Assembly (NCBI RefSeq): GCF_000741525.1
Contig: NZ_JGYP01000001.1
Coordinates: 310,001 to 374,000, forward strand
From: Bifidobacterium bohemicum DSM 22767
Lineage (GTDB): Bacteria > Actinomycetota > Actinomycetes > Actinomycetales > Bifidobacteriaceae
Direction: 5' to 3'
Length of the DNA stretch: 64,000 nucleotides
Numbering within the stretch: position 1 is the first letter of the stretch; each line of letters opens with the position of its first letter. A program made the position numbers and the translations under genes. Of the stretch, positions 1 through 8,256 are shown in pieces. The notes under the pieces were generated by a model. The model saw only the letters and a program-made list of their open reading frames with translations, was not told the origin of the DNA and ran no database searches.

Positions 1-755
1 CCCTGTCCGGAGAAGATGTCATTGACTTTGCCTATGCCAATGGTTTTGACGCCGGCCTGTTGCAACTGATCAAGATCCGTCAAGCCCAGTGGCTTGAGCG
101 TGAAGTCGTGACGGTTGGCGGTGCGGGTAAAATGCCCTTTGCCGCTACCGACATATGGACGTGCGATGATGCGGCCGACGGTGTATTTCGGGCCGTTGAC
201 CAGACTGCGGGCATATTCTGAAATCCGATACAGCTCCTCCACTGGGATGACTTCCTCATGCGCCGCGATCTGTATCACCGAATCGCCGGAAGTATAGACG
301 ATCAAGTCGCCCGTCTTCATCTGATGCTCGCCCAGCTCCTCGATGATCTGCGTTCCGGATTCAGCGCGATTGCCTACGATCTTGCGCCCGGAAAATTCGG
401 AAATCGGGTCAAGAATGTCATCGGGAAAACCGTTCGGGAAGAAACTCAGCTCTTGGACAACGGGAAGCCCCATCATCTCCCAGTGCCCGGACATGCTGTC
501 TTTGCTTACCGAGACCTCTTGCATCTTTCCGAAACATCCGATGGGGTGCTTAGCCGCAGGTACGCCTTCAATGGGCGTGCCCCTAAGATTCGAGATGCCA
601 AGTCTGGCAAAATTCGGCAGTTGGAGTTTACCGTCGAAATATTTGCCGATGGATCCAAGCGTGTCCGATCCTTCATCGCCGAAATCGCCGGCATCCGGAG
701 CGGCACCGGTGCCGATAGAATCCATCACCAACCCGAAGATACGATTGTATTTCAT
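1..755 (-). CDS. deoB: Phosphopentomutase, 3' end outside window
   Basis: Interconverts ribose/deoxyribose 1-phosphate and 5-phosphate in nucleoside salvage. Reading leftward from the ATG at 755 gives MKYNRIFGLVMDSIGTGAAP, a classic DeoB start with the metal-binding Asp of the alkaline-phosphatase superfamily (VMDSIG). Further on are MSGHWEMMG and the TSGDSVIQIAAHE motif, also typical of DeoB. About 251 codons are present without a stop; the C-terminal part lies beyond base 1. A strong ribosome binding site (GGAGGGGA) precedes the ATG. The gene begins 2 nt after the deoC stop, so the two form one operon, which suits the pathway: DeoB makes deoxyribose-5-P, DeoC cleaves it. Confidence 0.95.
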   Translation of the reverse strand, partial: MKYNRIFGLVMDSIGTGAAPDAGDFGDEGSDTLGSIGKYFDGKLQLPNFARLGISNLRGTPIEGVPAAKHPIGCFGKMQEVSVSKDSMSGHWEMMGLPVVQELSFFPNGFPDDILDPISEFSGRKIVGNRAESGTQIIEELGEHQMKTGDLIVYTSGDSVIQIAAHEEVIPVEELYRISEYARSLVNGPKYTVGRIIARPYVGSGKGHFTRTANRHDFTLKPLGLTDLDQLQQAGVKTIGIGKVNDIFSGQ

Positions 756-757
756 AA

Positions 758-1426
758 TCAGTTCCCCTCCGCTCCCTCAAGGATTTCGATGGTGGCGCTG
801 ACGCCCAGGCGGTCGGCGCCCGCATCAATCATCTCCATCGCCTCGTCATAACTATGGATGCCACCGGATGCCTTGACGCCCAAACGATCGCCGACCGTTT
901 GACGCATCAGTGCCACGTCATCGGCCTTGGCCCCAGCCGAGCTGAAACCTGTCGAGGTCTTGACGAAATCGGCGCCCGCCTTCTCCGAAAGTTCGCATGC
1001 GCGAACTTTCTGGTCATGATCCAGGAAAGAAGTCTCGATGATGACCTTCAGCAGTTTGTCGGAGGCATGCACGGTATCCGCAACGGCCTTGATGTCGGCT
1101 TCGACGTTACCGTCCTCACCGGCAAGCAGTTCCCCTATATTGATGACCATATCTATTTCCTCGGCGCCATCTTTAATCGCCTGCCGCGCCTCAAACGCTT
1201 TGGAGGCGGTGCTCGTCGCCCCCAGAGGAAAACCGACCACGCAGCACGTCTTGATATCGGTTCCTGCCAGCTGACCGCTAACCAGCGCCGCCCAATAAGC
1301 GTTGACGCAGACGGAAGCCGTATTATATTGTTTGGCCTCGTTGCAGATCCGAATGATGTCGTCTTTCGTCGCATCGGCCTTAAGATAGGTGTGATCGATA
1401 TATTTGCTTAATGTTGATTTATTCAT
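758..1426 (-). CDS. deoC: Deoxyribose-phosphate aldolase
   Basis: Cleaves 2-deoxyribose-5-phosphate to acetaldehyde and glyceraldehyde-3-phosphate. The product has 222 residues with the TIM-barrel DERA pattern: EIDMVINIG with catalytic Asp92, the Schiff-base lysine Lys156 in [13 protein letters not shown], and the final VKASGGI phosphate-binding loop. An upstream ATG at 1450 is possible, but the ATG at 1426 begins the conserved sequence ([20 protein letters not shown]) and has AAAGGT upstream, so I chose it. It is first in the deoC-deoB pair. The PnuC-like transporter upstream lies on the same strand 91 nt away, consistent with one deoxynucleoside-use unit. Confidence 0.96.
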   Translation of the reverse strand: MNKSTLSKYIDHTYLKADATKDDIIRICNEAKQYNTASVCVNAYWAALVSGQLAGTDIKTCCVVGFPLGATSTASKAFEARQAIKDGAEEIDMVINIGELLAGEDGNVEADIKAVADTVHASDKLLKVIIETSFLDHDQKVRACELSEKAGADFVKTSTGFSSAGAKADDVALMRQTVGDRLGVKASGGIHSYDEAMEMIDAGADRLGVSATIEILEGAEGN

Positions 1427-1517
1427 TATTTTTACCTTTATCCTTTGCATGAAGCATGACCGCCGTCAGCACGAAGAACGCCTTCACTGAACCAATCAGC
1501 CGTCTTGCTTCGAAAAA

Positions 1518-2267
1518 TCAATTTTCTACAGCGATCTTGCCATTGGCATTGCCGGCCTTATGCCAGACACTGAAGAACTGTCCGTAAATCGCGGTCGCCG
1601 TATACATAAGCGTGCTGATGAGCATCGGCAAAGCAGCGGGGCTGTAGCCGTCCTTGAGCGCATAGAACCAAAGGAGCACGTTCACCACATCTTCAGCGAG
1701 CCAGAGTGTATACGTGTTGGACACGTGCATCACGCAGAGAATGGAGGCCGTTGCACCGAAGGCGAGCACCAAGGCATCAACTGCCGGCTGCGAATCCTTG
1801 AGCAGGCGTGCCACTTGGAAGAGGATGCCCCACTCGACGACGATGGACAGAATCGTGACCATCCAGCCCTTGAGGTGCAGTTTGCGGACCTTGGCGCCGA
1901 AATCCTGGCCCCAGGTCCTCCACTTCATCATCAACGGGATATCAATGGCACAGGCGAAGATGATCTGATCCACGACGCTCCACCAGTGATGCGCGAACAG
2001 ATTGACCGTGACAAAGCCGAACACGCTGATCAAACCCAGCAGACCATTGATAGGCGCACCAACCATCATGTATACGGTGCAGCCCAAGCCGACGACGGTT
2101 GCCAGATAGGTGACAAAAGCCTGCCACGTGATGGGATTGGTAACCAGCAGTGCCGTCTGGAAACCAATGCCAAAGAACCAAATCATGGCAGCAACCAAAT
2201 TTATCTTCTTGAATTCGACACCCAGCCATTGAACATAATTGCCCTCGAATCTCTCTTGCGTAGGCAT
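1518..2267 (-). CDS. PnuC-family transporter, possibly for deoxynucleosides
   Basis: An integral membrane protein of 249 residues with about seven hydrophobic segments. It has PnuC-like features: an aromatic-rich first helix, a W..SVVDQ motif, and a late helix with TLWLAEDVVNVLLWFYAL, resembling the substrate-binding W/N motif of the nicotinamide riboside transporter family. The ATG at 2267 is preferred over the one at 2285 because AAGGA lies 7 nt before it. No NAD-synthesis gene is next door; the neighbours are deoC and deoB. PnuC relatives near deoxynucleoside genes have been predicted to carry deoxynucleosides (PnuN). I infer that role here from position and operator; nicotinamide riboside remains possible. 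Confidence 0.8.
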   Translation of the reverse strand: MPTQERFEGNYVQWLGVEFKKINLVAAMIWFFGIGFQTALLVTNPITWQAFVTYLATVVGLGCTVYMMVGAPINGLLGLISVFGFVTVNLFAHHWWSVVDQIIFACAIDIPLMMKWRTWGQDFGAKVRKLHLKGWMVTILSIVVEWGILFQVARLLKDSQPAVDALVLAFGATASILCVMHVSNTYTLWLAEDVVNVLLWFYALKDGYSPAALPMLISTLMYTATAIYGQFFSVWHKAGNANGKIAVEN

Positions 2268-2306
2268 AGGCAAATCCTTCCCCATTAAAAGTTTGCTCCA
2301 CTGTGA

Positions 2307-2325
2307 TTCGGTCTCCCTGACCGAA
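2307..2325. promoter_or_regulatory. Inverted repeat in the pnuC leader
   Basis: TTCGGTC, 5-nt spacer, GACCGAA: a perfect 7-5-7 inverted repeat about 40 nt upstream of the transporter start. It could be a leader RNA hairpin or a protein-binding site. Seen directly; function not known. Confidence 0.5.
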
Positions 2326-2346
2326 CAAGTTTAAGACTATCACATT

Positions 2347-2362
2347 TTTTACAAATGTAAAA
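2347..2362. promoter_or_regulatory. AT-rich palindrome upstream of pnuC
   Basis: TTTTAC-AAAT-GTAAAA, a perfect 6-4-6 inverted repeat between the DeoR-like palindrome and the pnuC start. It has the same spacing as its neighbour at 2370-2387, so it may be a second operator or part of the promoter. Confidence 0.4.
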
Positions 2363-2369
2363 TTATTTT

Positions 2370-2387
2370 ATTGAACTTTTGTTCAAT
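2370..2387. promoter_or_regulatory. DeoR-like operator palindrome
   Basis: ATTGAACTTTTGTTCAAT, a perfect 7-4-7 palindrome about 100 nt upstream of the pnuC-deoC-deoB run. From memory it closely resembles the B. subtilis DeoR operator (ATTGAA and TTCAAT half-sites) that controls deoxynucleoside genes. The match of motif and downstream genes supports an operator role; the regulator itself is not in the window. Confidence 0.55.
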
Positions 2388-2516
2388 GCGCTTACAGGTC
2401 CAGAAGAACCGCCACTTATCGATTCGCATACCACCCATTTATCAAAGAAGCATCATAAAAGGTTCACACTGCTTGAAACAATGCGAGCCACTATCGGAAA
2501 CACTCAACGGAAGCAT

Positions 2517-2917
2517 TCACATTCCGGCGCGATACCACATCACGGCCACCTTCACACGCTCGCTCACGCCCAGCTTCCCCATGACGCGTGCGACCGCCTT
2601 CTTCGCGGAGTCAGGCTGAATGGTCAGCCGCTCGGCAATCTCCGCGTTGCTCAGCCCCTCTGCCACAAGCGAAGCAACCTGAAGCTCGCGATCACCAAGC
2701 GTCGCGAAACGTTCGCGTAATGCCCTCGCCTCACTATCGCCCGCCACCTTCGGAATGCCTCGGCGGATCACCTCACCGGTGACACGCGGCGTCAATATCG
2801 CATCGCCTTCATTGACGGCATGGATCGCGTTGCATAAATCCCGAGTCCGCACATCCTTGAGCAGAAAGCCCGAGGCACCTGCACCAAGGCCGCCGTCGGG
2901 AAAACCGAATCGTCATG
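2517..2917 (-). pseudogene. NarL/LuxR-type response regulator, 5'-truncated
   Basis: The C-terminal part of a NarL-family DNA-binding response regulator. The readable part starts at GLGAGASGFLLKDV, the end of a receiver domain, and continues through a LuxR helix-turn-helix (LGDRELQVASLVAEGLSNAE) to the normal C-terminus. Upstream the frame breaks: DDSVF, which belongs to the receiver, is in another frame, and the expected 80-90 residues with the phospho-acceptor Asp are missing. An internal GTG/ATG could still start the DNA-binding part, but there is no good ribosome binding site. I read it as a relic of a two-component system. Confidence 0.6.
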
Positions 2918-2925
2918 TGACGAGA

Positions 2926-3149
2926 AACGCTCCAAGCTGAGGCAGAGCGAAACACAGATATGGGACAAAACCGGTCACGAACAACTTGAGTATAAATCGA
3001 CGAACGGCCGAACACCCCAGGCTACCCCACTTCACATCCATGCGCCCGGACGTCTCCAAACCGATAATCTTTGCGGAAAGGAGCGCGGAAGCAATCGGCA
3101 GGAACAGCGCGACGAGCGAATATGCATCGTTCGATGCCAGACCAACCAT
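2926..3149 (-). pseudogene. Membrane permease fragment (ABC-2-like)
   Basis: A short reading frame of about 75 residues with two hydrophobic helices and a segment SGRMDVKWGSLGCSAVRRFILKLFVTG, quoted here only for its resemblance to the first loop of ABC-2-type permeases of bacteriocin-immunity systems. It has no matching N- or C-terminal part and runs into the response-regulator relic. Probably a decayed fragment; the family call is tentative. Confidence 0.35.
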
Positions 3150-3576
3150 GCATAGTTCAGACGGACCCTAGGCACGGTTCGTCACGATTGCCGCCATCCA
3201 CCAGGCATCAAGGCAGCGACGCCCCCACGTGACATGAGATGCCGAATCCTTCAATGCGTTTGGGGATACGGGTCGAGTCCGAAAATCAGAAGACACATCC
3301 AGGCGACGGCGGCCGAAGGCGGCGAATCAACGTCGACCTTCAAATAGGCAGTCCCGCAAACGATGGTGACCACGCTCAAGCCGTAACGGCAAGAATCATC
3401 GGCAGAAGGCGTATCCCTCAAGCGACGACGAGCAAAATGCATCCGGATACGCCAAACGACAACAGGCACCCGAAAGGTTCTGGGTCCGTTGGCCGAACAT
3501 CCCTGTTGAGCCAACGGACCATGAAGCATTCATCGGTCCCTACGGCATCGCGAGCGCAACCCTTCGACGGATACCG
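3150..3576. other. Decayed non-coding stretch
   Basis: No intact gene. On the minus strand short hydrophobic pieces (for example CLLSFGVSGCILLVVA) are interrupted by several stops, as expected for the remains of a membrane protein, perhaps from the same two-component/permease locus as the fragments to the left. Confidence 0.4.
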
Positions 3577-6270
3577 TTACAGTTTTTCAATCGGTGCGAC
3601 GCGAAGCATAAGCCGCTTGACGCCGTCGGTGCCGAAATCGACCGTAATGATCGAGTTGCGACCCTTGTCCTGTGCGTCGATGATGGTGCCTAGCCCGTAC
3701 TGGTCGTGGGTCACCCTGTCGCCGATGTGGAAGTCGGCGATGTCGAGCTTGTTGTCACGTGAGATCGAACCGGATTCGACTCCTCGTGATGGCAACGCGG
3801 ATTTGGGTGTGGTGCGACGCGTGCTCACCTTGCCGCCGCGTGAGCGCGAACCGGAGCCATAGCTCGAACCGGAACCGTAGGGAGAGGACGAACCATAGCC
3901 GGAACGCGAACCATAGGAGGATCCGCCGGACGAACGCGAGCCGTAACCCGAACGCGACGACGAACCGCGTGAACCGGAACGCGAACCGTACGACGAACCA
4001 GAGCCATAGGAGGAACGGCTCGAACCTCGTGAGCCATACGACGCCGACGAATCGGATCCGCCGAAGGTGACCCCACCCGAAAAATCGTCGTCATCGCCCC
4101 AGCCGCCGAATTCGTCATCGAAATCGTCACCGGAGGCGGAAGCGCCACCACCCCAGCCGGAGCGCATGCGTTCGACACCGGCCTCACGTCGCTTCCAATC
4201 GATCAGCCCGTCAGGGATCTCGTCAAGAAACTGGCTTGGCATCATGTCGTTGGCCTGTCCCCACTGGGCGCGAACGGCCGCCCGCGTCACATACAACCGA
4301 CGCTTGGCCCGTGTGATGCCGACATACGCCAATCGTCGCTCCTCCGAAAGCTCCGTCTCGTCTTCAAGCGAGCGCGAATGCGGGAACGTGCCCTGCTCCA
4401 TGCCCGTGAGGAACACCACCGGGTATTCAAGGCCCTTGGCCGTGTGAAGAGTCATCAGTGTGACCTTGCCGGTGTCCTCGTTCTCGCCGGGCAACTGGTC
4501 GGAGTCGGCCACCAAGGCCGTGGTCTCAAGGAAGCCTGCGAGCGTGGCATCAGGGGTTTTCTGCTCGAATTCGGCCGCCACGGATTGCAGCTGGGAAAGG
4601 TTCTCGACACGGGAGGCGTCCTGCGGATCGGTGGAGCGCTGCAACTCCTCAAGAAGGCCGGACTTGTTCAGCACCTCGGCCACGATCTGTGAGGGCTTGG
4701 AGTCGTTCTCGGCCGCGAAAGCGGTCAGCGAGCGCATCAGATCGCGGAATTCACCAAGCTTCGTGCGGGTGCGGGTAGGCAGATCGGGTATATCATCCAC
4801 ATGATTGACACCCTCCCAGAAGGGCACCTCGTGCTCGTCGGCGTATTGCGCCACGAACGCTTCGGCTCGCGCCCCCAAGCCACGTTTGGGCACGTTCATG
4901 ATGCGGCGCATATTCACCGAATCGGCCGGGTTTGTGATGGCTTGCAAATAGGCGATGGCGTCCTTGACTTCGCGCCGTTCGTAGAACTTCGTGCCGCCTA
5001 CCAGCTGATACGGTATTCCCGCGTTGATCAGCGCCTCCTCCAGCGCTCGCGATTGCGCGTTGGCCCGGTACATGATCGCCATGTCGGAGTATGGCACCGA
5101 CTCTTCGGTTCGTAGGTTCGCGATTTCGTTGGCTATCCAACCGGCCTCCTGCTGGGCGTTGTCCGCCGCGTAACCGACGATCGGCTCGCCTTTGCCCAAC
5201 GCGGTCCACAGCTTCTTGGGCTTGCGGCCGGAATTGTGCCCGATGACGGCGTTGGCCGCGTCGAGGATGGTCTGGGTGGAGCGGTAATTCTGCTCGAGCA
5301 TGATCACGCGTGCACCCGGGAAGTCCTTCTCGAAGTCCTCGATGTTGCTGATATCCGCCCCACGGAAGGCGTAAATCGACTGATCGGAATCCCCTACGAC
5401 GGTGACAGAAGCCGGCTGTTCACTACGCACGCCCTGCTCCTCGGGGCGGGTTTGATTGGTCCGGACCGAATCGGCGCCGAGCCCGGCCAATTCCCGCACC
5501 AACACGTACTGCGCGTGGTTCGTGTCCTGATACTCGTCGACGAGGATGTAACGGAACTTGTGATGATAATATTGCGCCACCTGCGGGCGGTCGCGCAACA
5601 ACTCGACGGTCCGCACGATCAGGTCGTCGAAATCGACGGCGTTCGCCGCGGCCAGACGGTATTCATACTCGGCGTAGACCACCGCGTACAGCTCTTCGAC
5701 ATTGTCGTAGCGGCCGAGCTGGTAGCCACGCTGACCCGGCTTGTAGTCGGCGGCGTACGTCTTGAGCTGTTCACGCCAGCCGATGAGCCTGTTCTTGTAG
5801 TCCGAGATTTTCGCAAGGATGGCTTTGGGCGTGTACCGCTTGTTGTCGATGTTGAGATCCGTTGCGATAAGTTTGATCAGGCGCAGCGAGTCGGCCGTAT
5901 CGTAAATGGAGAAACCTGATTTGAGGCCGATTTCCTTCCCGTCGCGACGCAGGATGCGTACGCAGGCGGAATGGAAGGTGGAGATCCACATGCGATCGGC
6001 CACCGGTCCGATCAAAGCCCCGAGACGTTCACGCATCTCCGCCGCGGCCTTGTTGGTGAACGTAATGGCCAGAATCTGGCTGGGCCACGCGCCGAACTGT
6101 GAAAGAATCCATGCCACACGTCGAGTGAGGACGCGCGTCTTGCCCGAACCGGCGCCAGCCCCGATCAGCAGGGCCGGTCCTTGGTACTGCACCGCCTCGG
6201 CCTGTTGTGGGTTCAAATCGCCCACCAGTTCCTGAGCGCCTCTGGCAATGACTTCTGGATCCTGCTGCAC
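3577..6270 (-). CDS. pcrA: ATP-dependent DNA helicase UvrD/PcrA
   Basis: SF1A 3'-5' helicase for nucleotide excision and mismatch repair and for clearing recombinase filaments. 897 residues starting at GTG 6270, preceded by AGGAGG. It has the N-terminal Q motif (LNPQQAEAV), Walker A GAGAGSGKTR, ITFTNKAAAEMR, DEYQDTN Walker B, VGDSDQSIYAFRGA (motif III), QNYRS (motif IV), LMTLHTAKGLEYPVVFLTG (motif V) and YVGITRAKRRLY (motif VI). Two oddities stand out. About 20 residues (RTNQTRPEEQ...) are inserted between motifs II and III. The C-terminal linker, roughly residues 725-830, is a long Ser/Gly/Tyr/Arg repeat region before the terminal Tudor-like domain (HIGDRVTHDQYGLGTII). Confidence 0.96.
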   Translation of the reverse strand: MQQDPEVIARGAQELVGDLNPQQAEAVQYQGPALLIGAGAGSGKTRVLTRRVAWILSQFGAWPSQILAITFTNKAAAEMRERLGALIGPVADRMWISTFHSACVRILRRDGKEIGLKSGFSIYDTADSLRLIKLIATDLNIDNKRYTPKAILAKISDYKNRLIGWREQLKTYAADYKPGQRGYQLGRYDNVEELYAVVYAEYEYRLAAANAVDFDDLIVRTVELLRDRPQVAQYYHHKFRYILVDEYQDTNHAQYVLVRELAGLGADSVRTNQTRPEEQGVRSEQPASVTVVGDSDQSIYAFRGADISNIEDFEKDFPGARVIMLEQNYRSTQTILDAANAVIGHNSGRKPKKLWTALGKGEPIVGYAADNAQQEAGWIANEIANLRTEESVPYSDMAIMYRANAQSRALEEALINAGIPYQLVGGTKFYERREVKDAIAYLQAITNPADSVNMRRIMNVPKRGLGARAEAFVAQYADEHEVPFWEGVNHVDDIPDLPTRTRTKLGEFRDLMRSLTAFAAENDSKPSQIVAEVLNKSGLLEELQRSTDPQDASRVENLSQLQSVAAEFEQKTPDATLAGFLETTALVADSDQLPGENEDTGKVTLMTLHTAKGLEYPVVFLTGMEQGTFPHSRSLEDETELSEERRLAYVGITRAKRRLYVTRAAVRAQWGQANDMMPSQFLDEIPDGLIDWKRREAGVERMRSGWGGGASASGDDFDDEFGGWGDDDDFSGGVTFGGSDSSASYGSRGSSRSSYGSGSSYGSRSGSRGSSSRSGYGSRSSGGSSYGSRSGYGSSSPYGSGSSYGSGSRSRGGKVSTRRTTPKSALPSRGVESGSISRDNKLDIADFHIGDRVTHDQYGLGTIIDAQDKGRNSIITVDFGTDGVKRLMLRVAPIEKL

Positions 6271-6574
6271 GCCCGTTCCTCCTCAATGTGTTGCACCGAC
6301 GATGTTCGTCGCTGTATGAAGTCCATCCACGTATCGCACGACCGCACCTGACTACCCCAATCCGGCACCGGCCCCTGACGAAAACGCAGATTTCATTTCT
6401 AGCACATCAACAGGTCAATCAGCGGTCCTGTCAGCCTTGTCAACGAACCGTTTATGCAGTACCACACCGTCCGGTTCACTGCAACACTTCTAACTTTGCC
6501 AGCGAGACGCCACAAACCGCGACGATTGTCATCGCGGTTCGGGCTATCCCTCGAGTTCCTTGGCGTCATTGCCT
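6271..6574. other. Intergenic with a hairpin
   Basis: No gene seen. It contains an 8-bp GC-rich hairpin (6515-6522 with 6532-6539) just past the stop of the EcsC gene, without a T-run; it may be that gene's terminator. The right part must hold the pcrA promoter; no clear hexamers were found. Confidence 0.4.
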
Positions 6575-7336
6575 TCAAGCCAGCTCGCCCTTCGCCCGTT
6601 TCATCAGCAAATCGGCGAATCGTGCGCCCATCGGCTTATAGGTCGCATACGTCAGCCCTCCGGAAATGACGCCGCCGACCAGTGGAACCACTTTACTGAT
6701 GGCGTCATCAACCGTCTTCTGGGTGATTTTCTTGCCGACCAGCATCGCGACTTTCTCGACTGCCGGATGCCACATCGTCATCGTCAGAACCTTGGCGGCG
6801 ACCCTCTTGCCCACGACGGCGCTCGCCTGTCGGGAGATTTTCGCGATAAGACCGGCTGAGCCCGCCACGCCTAGCATACCGCCAAGGTACGCGATGATGG
6901 TGATACGCGTTTTTTCGGAAATGTCGGTTTTGCCGTCCTCAAACAGTTCTTGGTCACCGAAAAGATAGGCAAGCCTCTGTGCCATATTGAGCGCGAAACC
7001 GAAATACTGCAACACATCCACGCCGCCTACGGGAATCGCGATCAGCGGGTTGGCCGGCAGCCCGGCCACGAAGGAGGCCAACGCCGTTTGCGTCGCGCTG
7101 CCAGAAATGACTTTATCGGCCATCCTGCGCAGTTCCTCCAGCCCGTAGACGCTCTGCGGCCCCTGAGCGAGAATCTTGTCCAGATACGGAGAATCCGCGA
7201 ACTGACTCCGCAGGAAGTCCTCCCTGTCGACCCGCACCATCGGCGAATGCGCCAGAGCGGTGACCGTCTTGATCGTCGTCTCGATCATTTTGGCTTGATT
7301 TGTAATTCCCACGACCAGCCCCTCATTAAACGTCAT
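6575..7336 (-). CDS. EcsC family protein
   Basis: A 253-residue protein with the EcsC-domain layout: a helical N-terminus, then Gly/Ala-rich hydrophobic segments ([40 protein letters not shown] is the most typical part, residues about 100-140) and a glycine-rich C-terminal hairpin ([17 protein letters not shown]). EcsC proteins are membrane-associated; their biochemical role is unclear. I start at ATG 7336 ([10 protein letters not shown]), since the upstream TTG at 7432 would add 32 unconserved residues. The ribosome binding site is weak. Transcribed alone, divergent from xpt. Confidence 0.75.
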   Translation of the reverse strand: MTFNEGLVVGITNQAKMIETTIKTVTALAHSPMVRVDREDFLRSQFADSPYLDKILAQGPQSVYGLEELRRMADKVISGSATQTALASFVAGLPANPLIAIPVGGVDVLQYFGFALNMAQRLAYLFGDQELFEDGKTDISEKTRITIIAYLGGMLGVAGSAGLIAKISRQASAVVGKRVAAKVLTMTMWHPAVEKVAMLVGKKITQKTVDDAISKVVPLVGGVISGGLTYATYKPMGARFADLLMKRAKGELA

Positions 7337-7562
7337 AACATACTCGAATTGCTTGCACTCAGCCCGAAGCCGCCAAACTGAAAACACCATATGCGACAAC
7401 GGAAAAAACCATGACGCAGACACGGCTTGCAAACATCACGTCACCTTGGGCGATTCATCAATTGTAGCATCGTCACTAGCGGCGGTTATGCTCTTAATTC
7501 ATATATCCCTTGGGCGGGCGCACGTCGCCGAACCCGTTGACAACCGTGGACGAGAGGTCGAG

Positions 7563-8141
7563 ATGAAGGAACTGGAAGACAGGATTCGCAACGACGGAGC
7601 AGTCAAGCCCGGCGAGGTGCTGAAAGTCGACTCATTCCTCAATCACCAATGTGATGTGACCCTCTTCGAACACATGGGTGCCGAATGGGCGCGGATTTTC
7701 GCCGGCAAGCGTGTCGACAAGATTCTTACCATCGAGGCTTCCGGCATTGGCATCGCCTGCTGCGCGGCGCGACATTTCGGCGACTGCCCCGTCGTCTTCG
7801 CCAAGAAAAGCCAGTCCATCAACCTCGATGGCGATCAGTACATGGCCAAAGTTTACTCATACACCAAGCAGAAGGAGTTTCCCATTATCGTCTCCAAGCG
7901 GTTCCTCACCCCCGGTGAGCACGTACTGCTGCTTGACGATTTCCTAGCCAACGGCAAGGCCATGCATGGTCTGATTGATATCTGCAACGCGGCCGGGGTC
8001 ATCATCGAAGGCATTGGCATCGCCATCGAAAAAGGCTTCCAACGTGGCGGCAAGGAGCTTCGCGAGGCGGGTTACGATGTCGAATCGCTGGCTATCATTA
8101 AGTCCATGAACGGCGATGAGGGCACTATCGAGTTCGCCTGA
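7563..8141 (+). CDS. xpt: Xanthine phosphoribosyltransferase
   Basis: Converts xanthine and PRPP to XMP in purine salvage. It has 192 residues, the usual length. The type I PRTase PRPP loop is seen as [13 protein letters not shown], and [10 protein letters not shown] and FAKK match Xpt. The ATG at 7563 follows GAGAGG; the longer upstream frame has no conserved residues. The xanthine/uracil permease gene follows on the same strand about 115 nt later, so uptake and salvage are probably co-transcribed. No purine riboswitch could be recognised upstream. Confidence 0.93.
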   Translation: MKELEDRIRNDGAVKPGEVLKVDSFLNHQCDVTLFEHMGAEWARIFAGKRVDKILTIEASGIGIACCAARHFGDCPVVFAKKSQSINLDGDQYMAKVYSYTKQKEFPIIVSKRFLTPGEHVLLLDDFLANGKAMHGLIDICNAAGVIIEGIGIAIEKGFQRGGKELREAGYDVESLAIIKSMNGDEGTIEFA

Positions 8142-8256
8142 GTCCCCGTCAAATCATCATCCATCACCATCACAACCGACGTAACGGACTATAAGACATT
8201 CACGATACGGTCCAGCATTGTCAGCACTATCTCAATTCACCCGGAAAAGAGACCCT

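Noticed and set aside
3840..4050. Possible tandem repeat array or CRISPR
   Set aside because: The repetition is imperfect, in steps of codon multiples, and explained by the protein repeat; there are no unique spacers of even length.
3759..4187. Arg/Asn-rich and Arg/Val-rich frames in the repeat region of the helicase
   Set aside because: Shadow frames of the Ser/Gly/Arg repeat; the helicase frame is the real one.
7440..7562. Purine riboswitch upstream of xpt
   Set aside because: The leader is short and I could not find the conserved J1/2, J2/3 and J3/1 bases or the kissing-loop arms.
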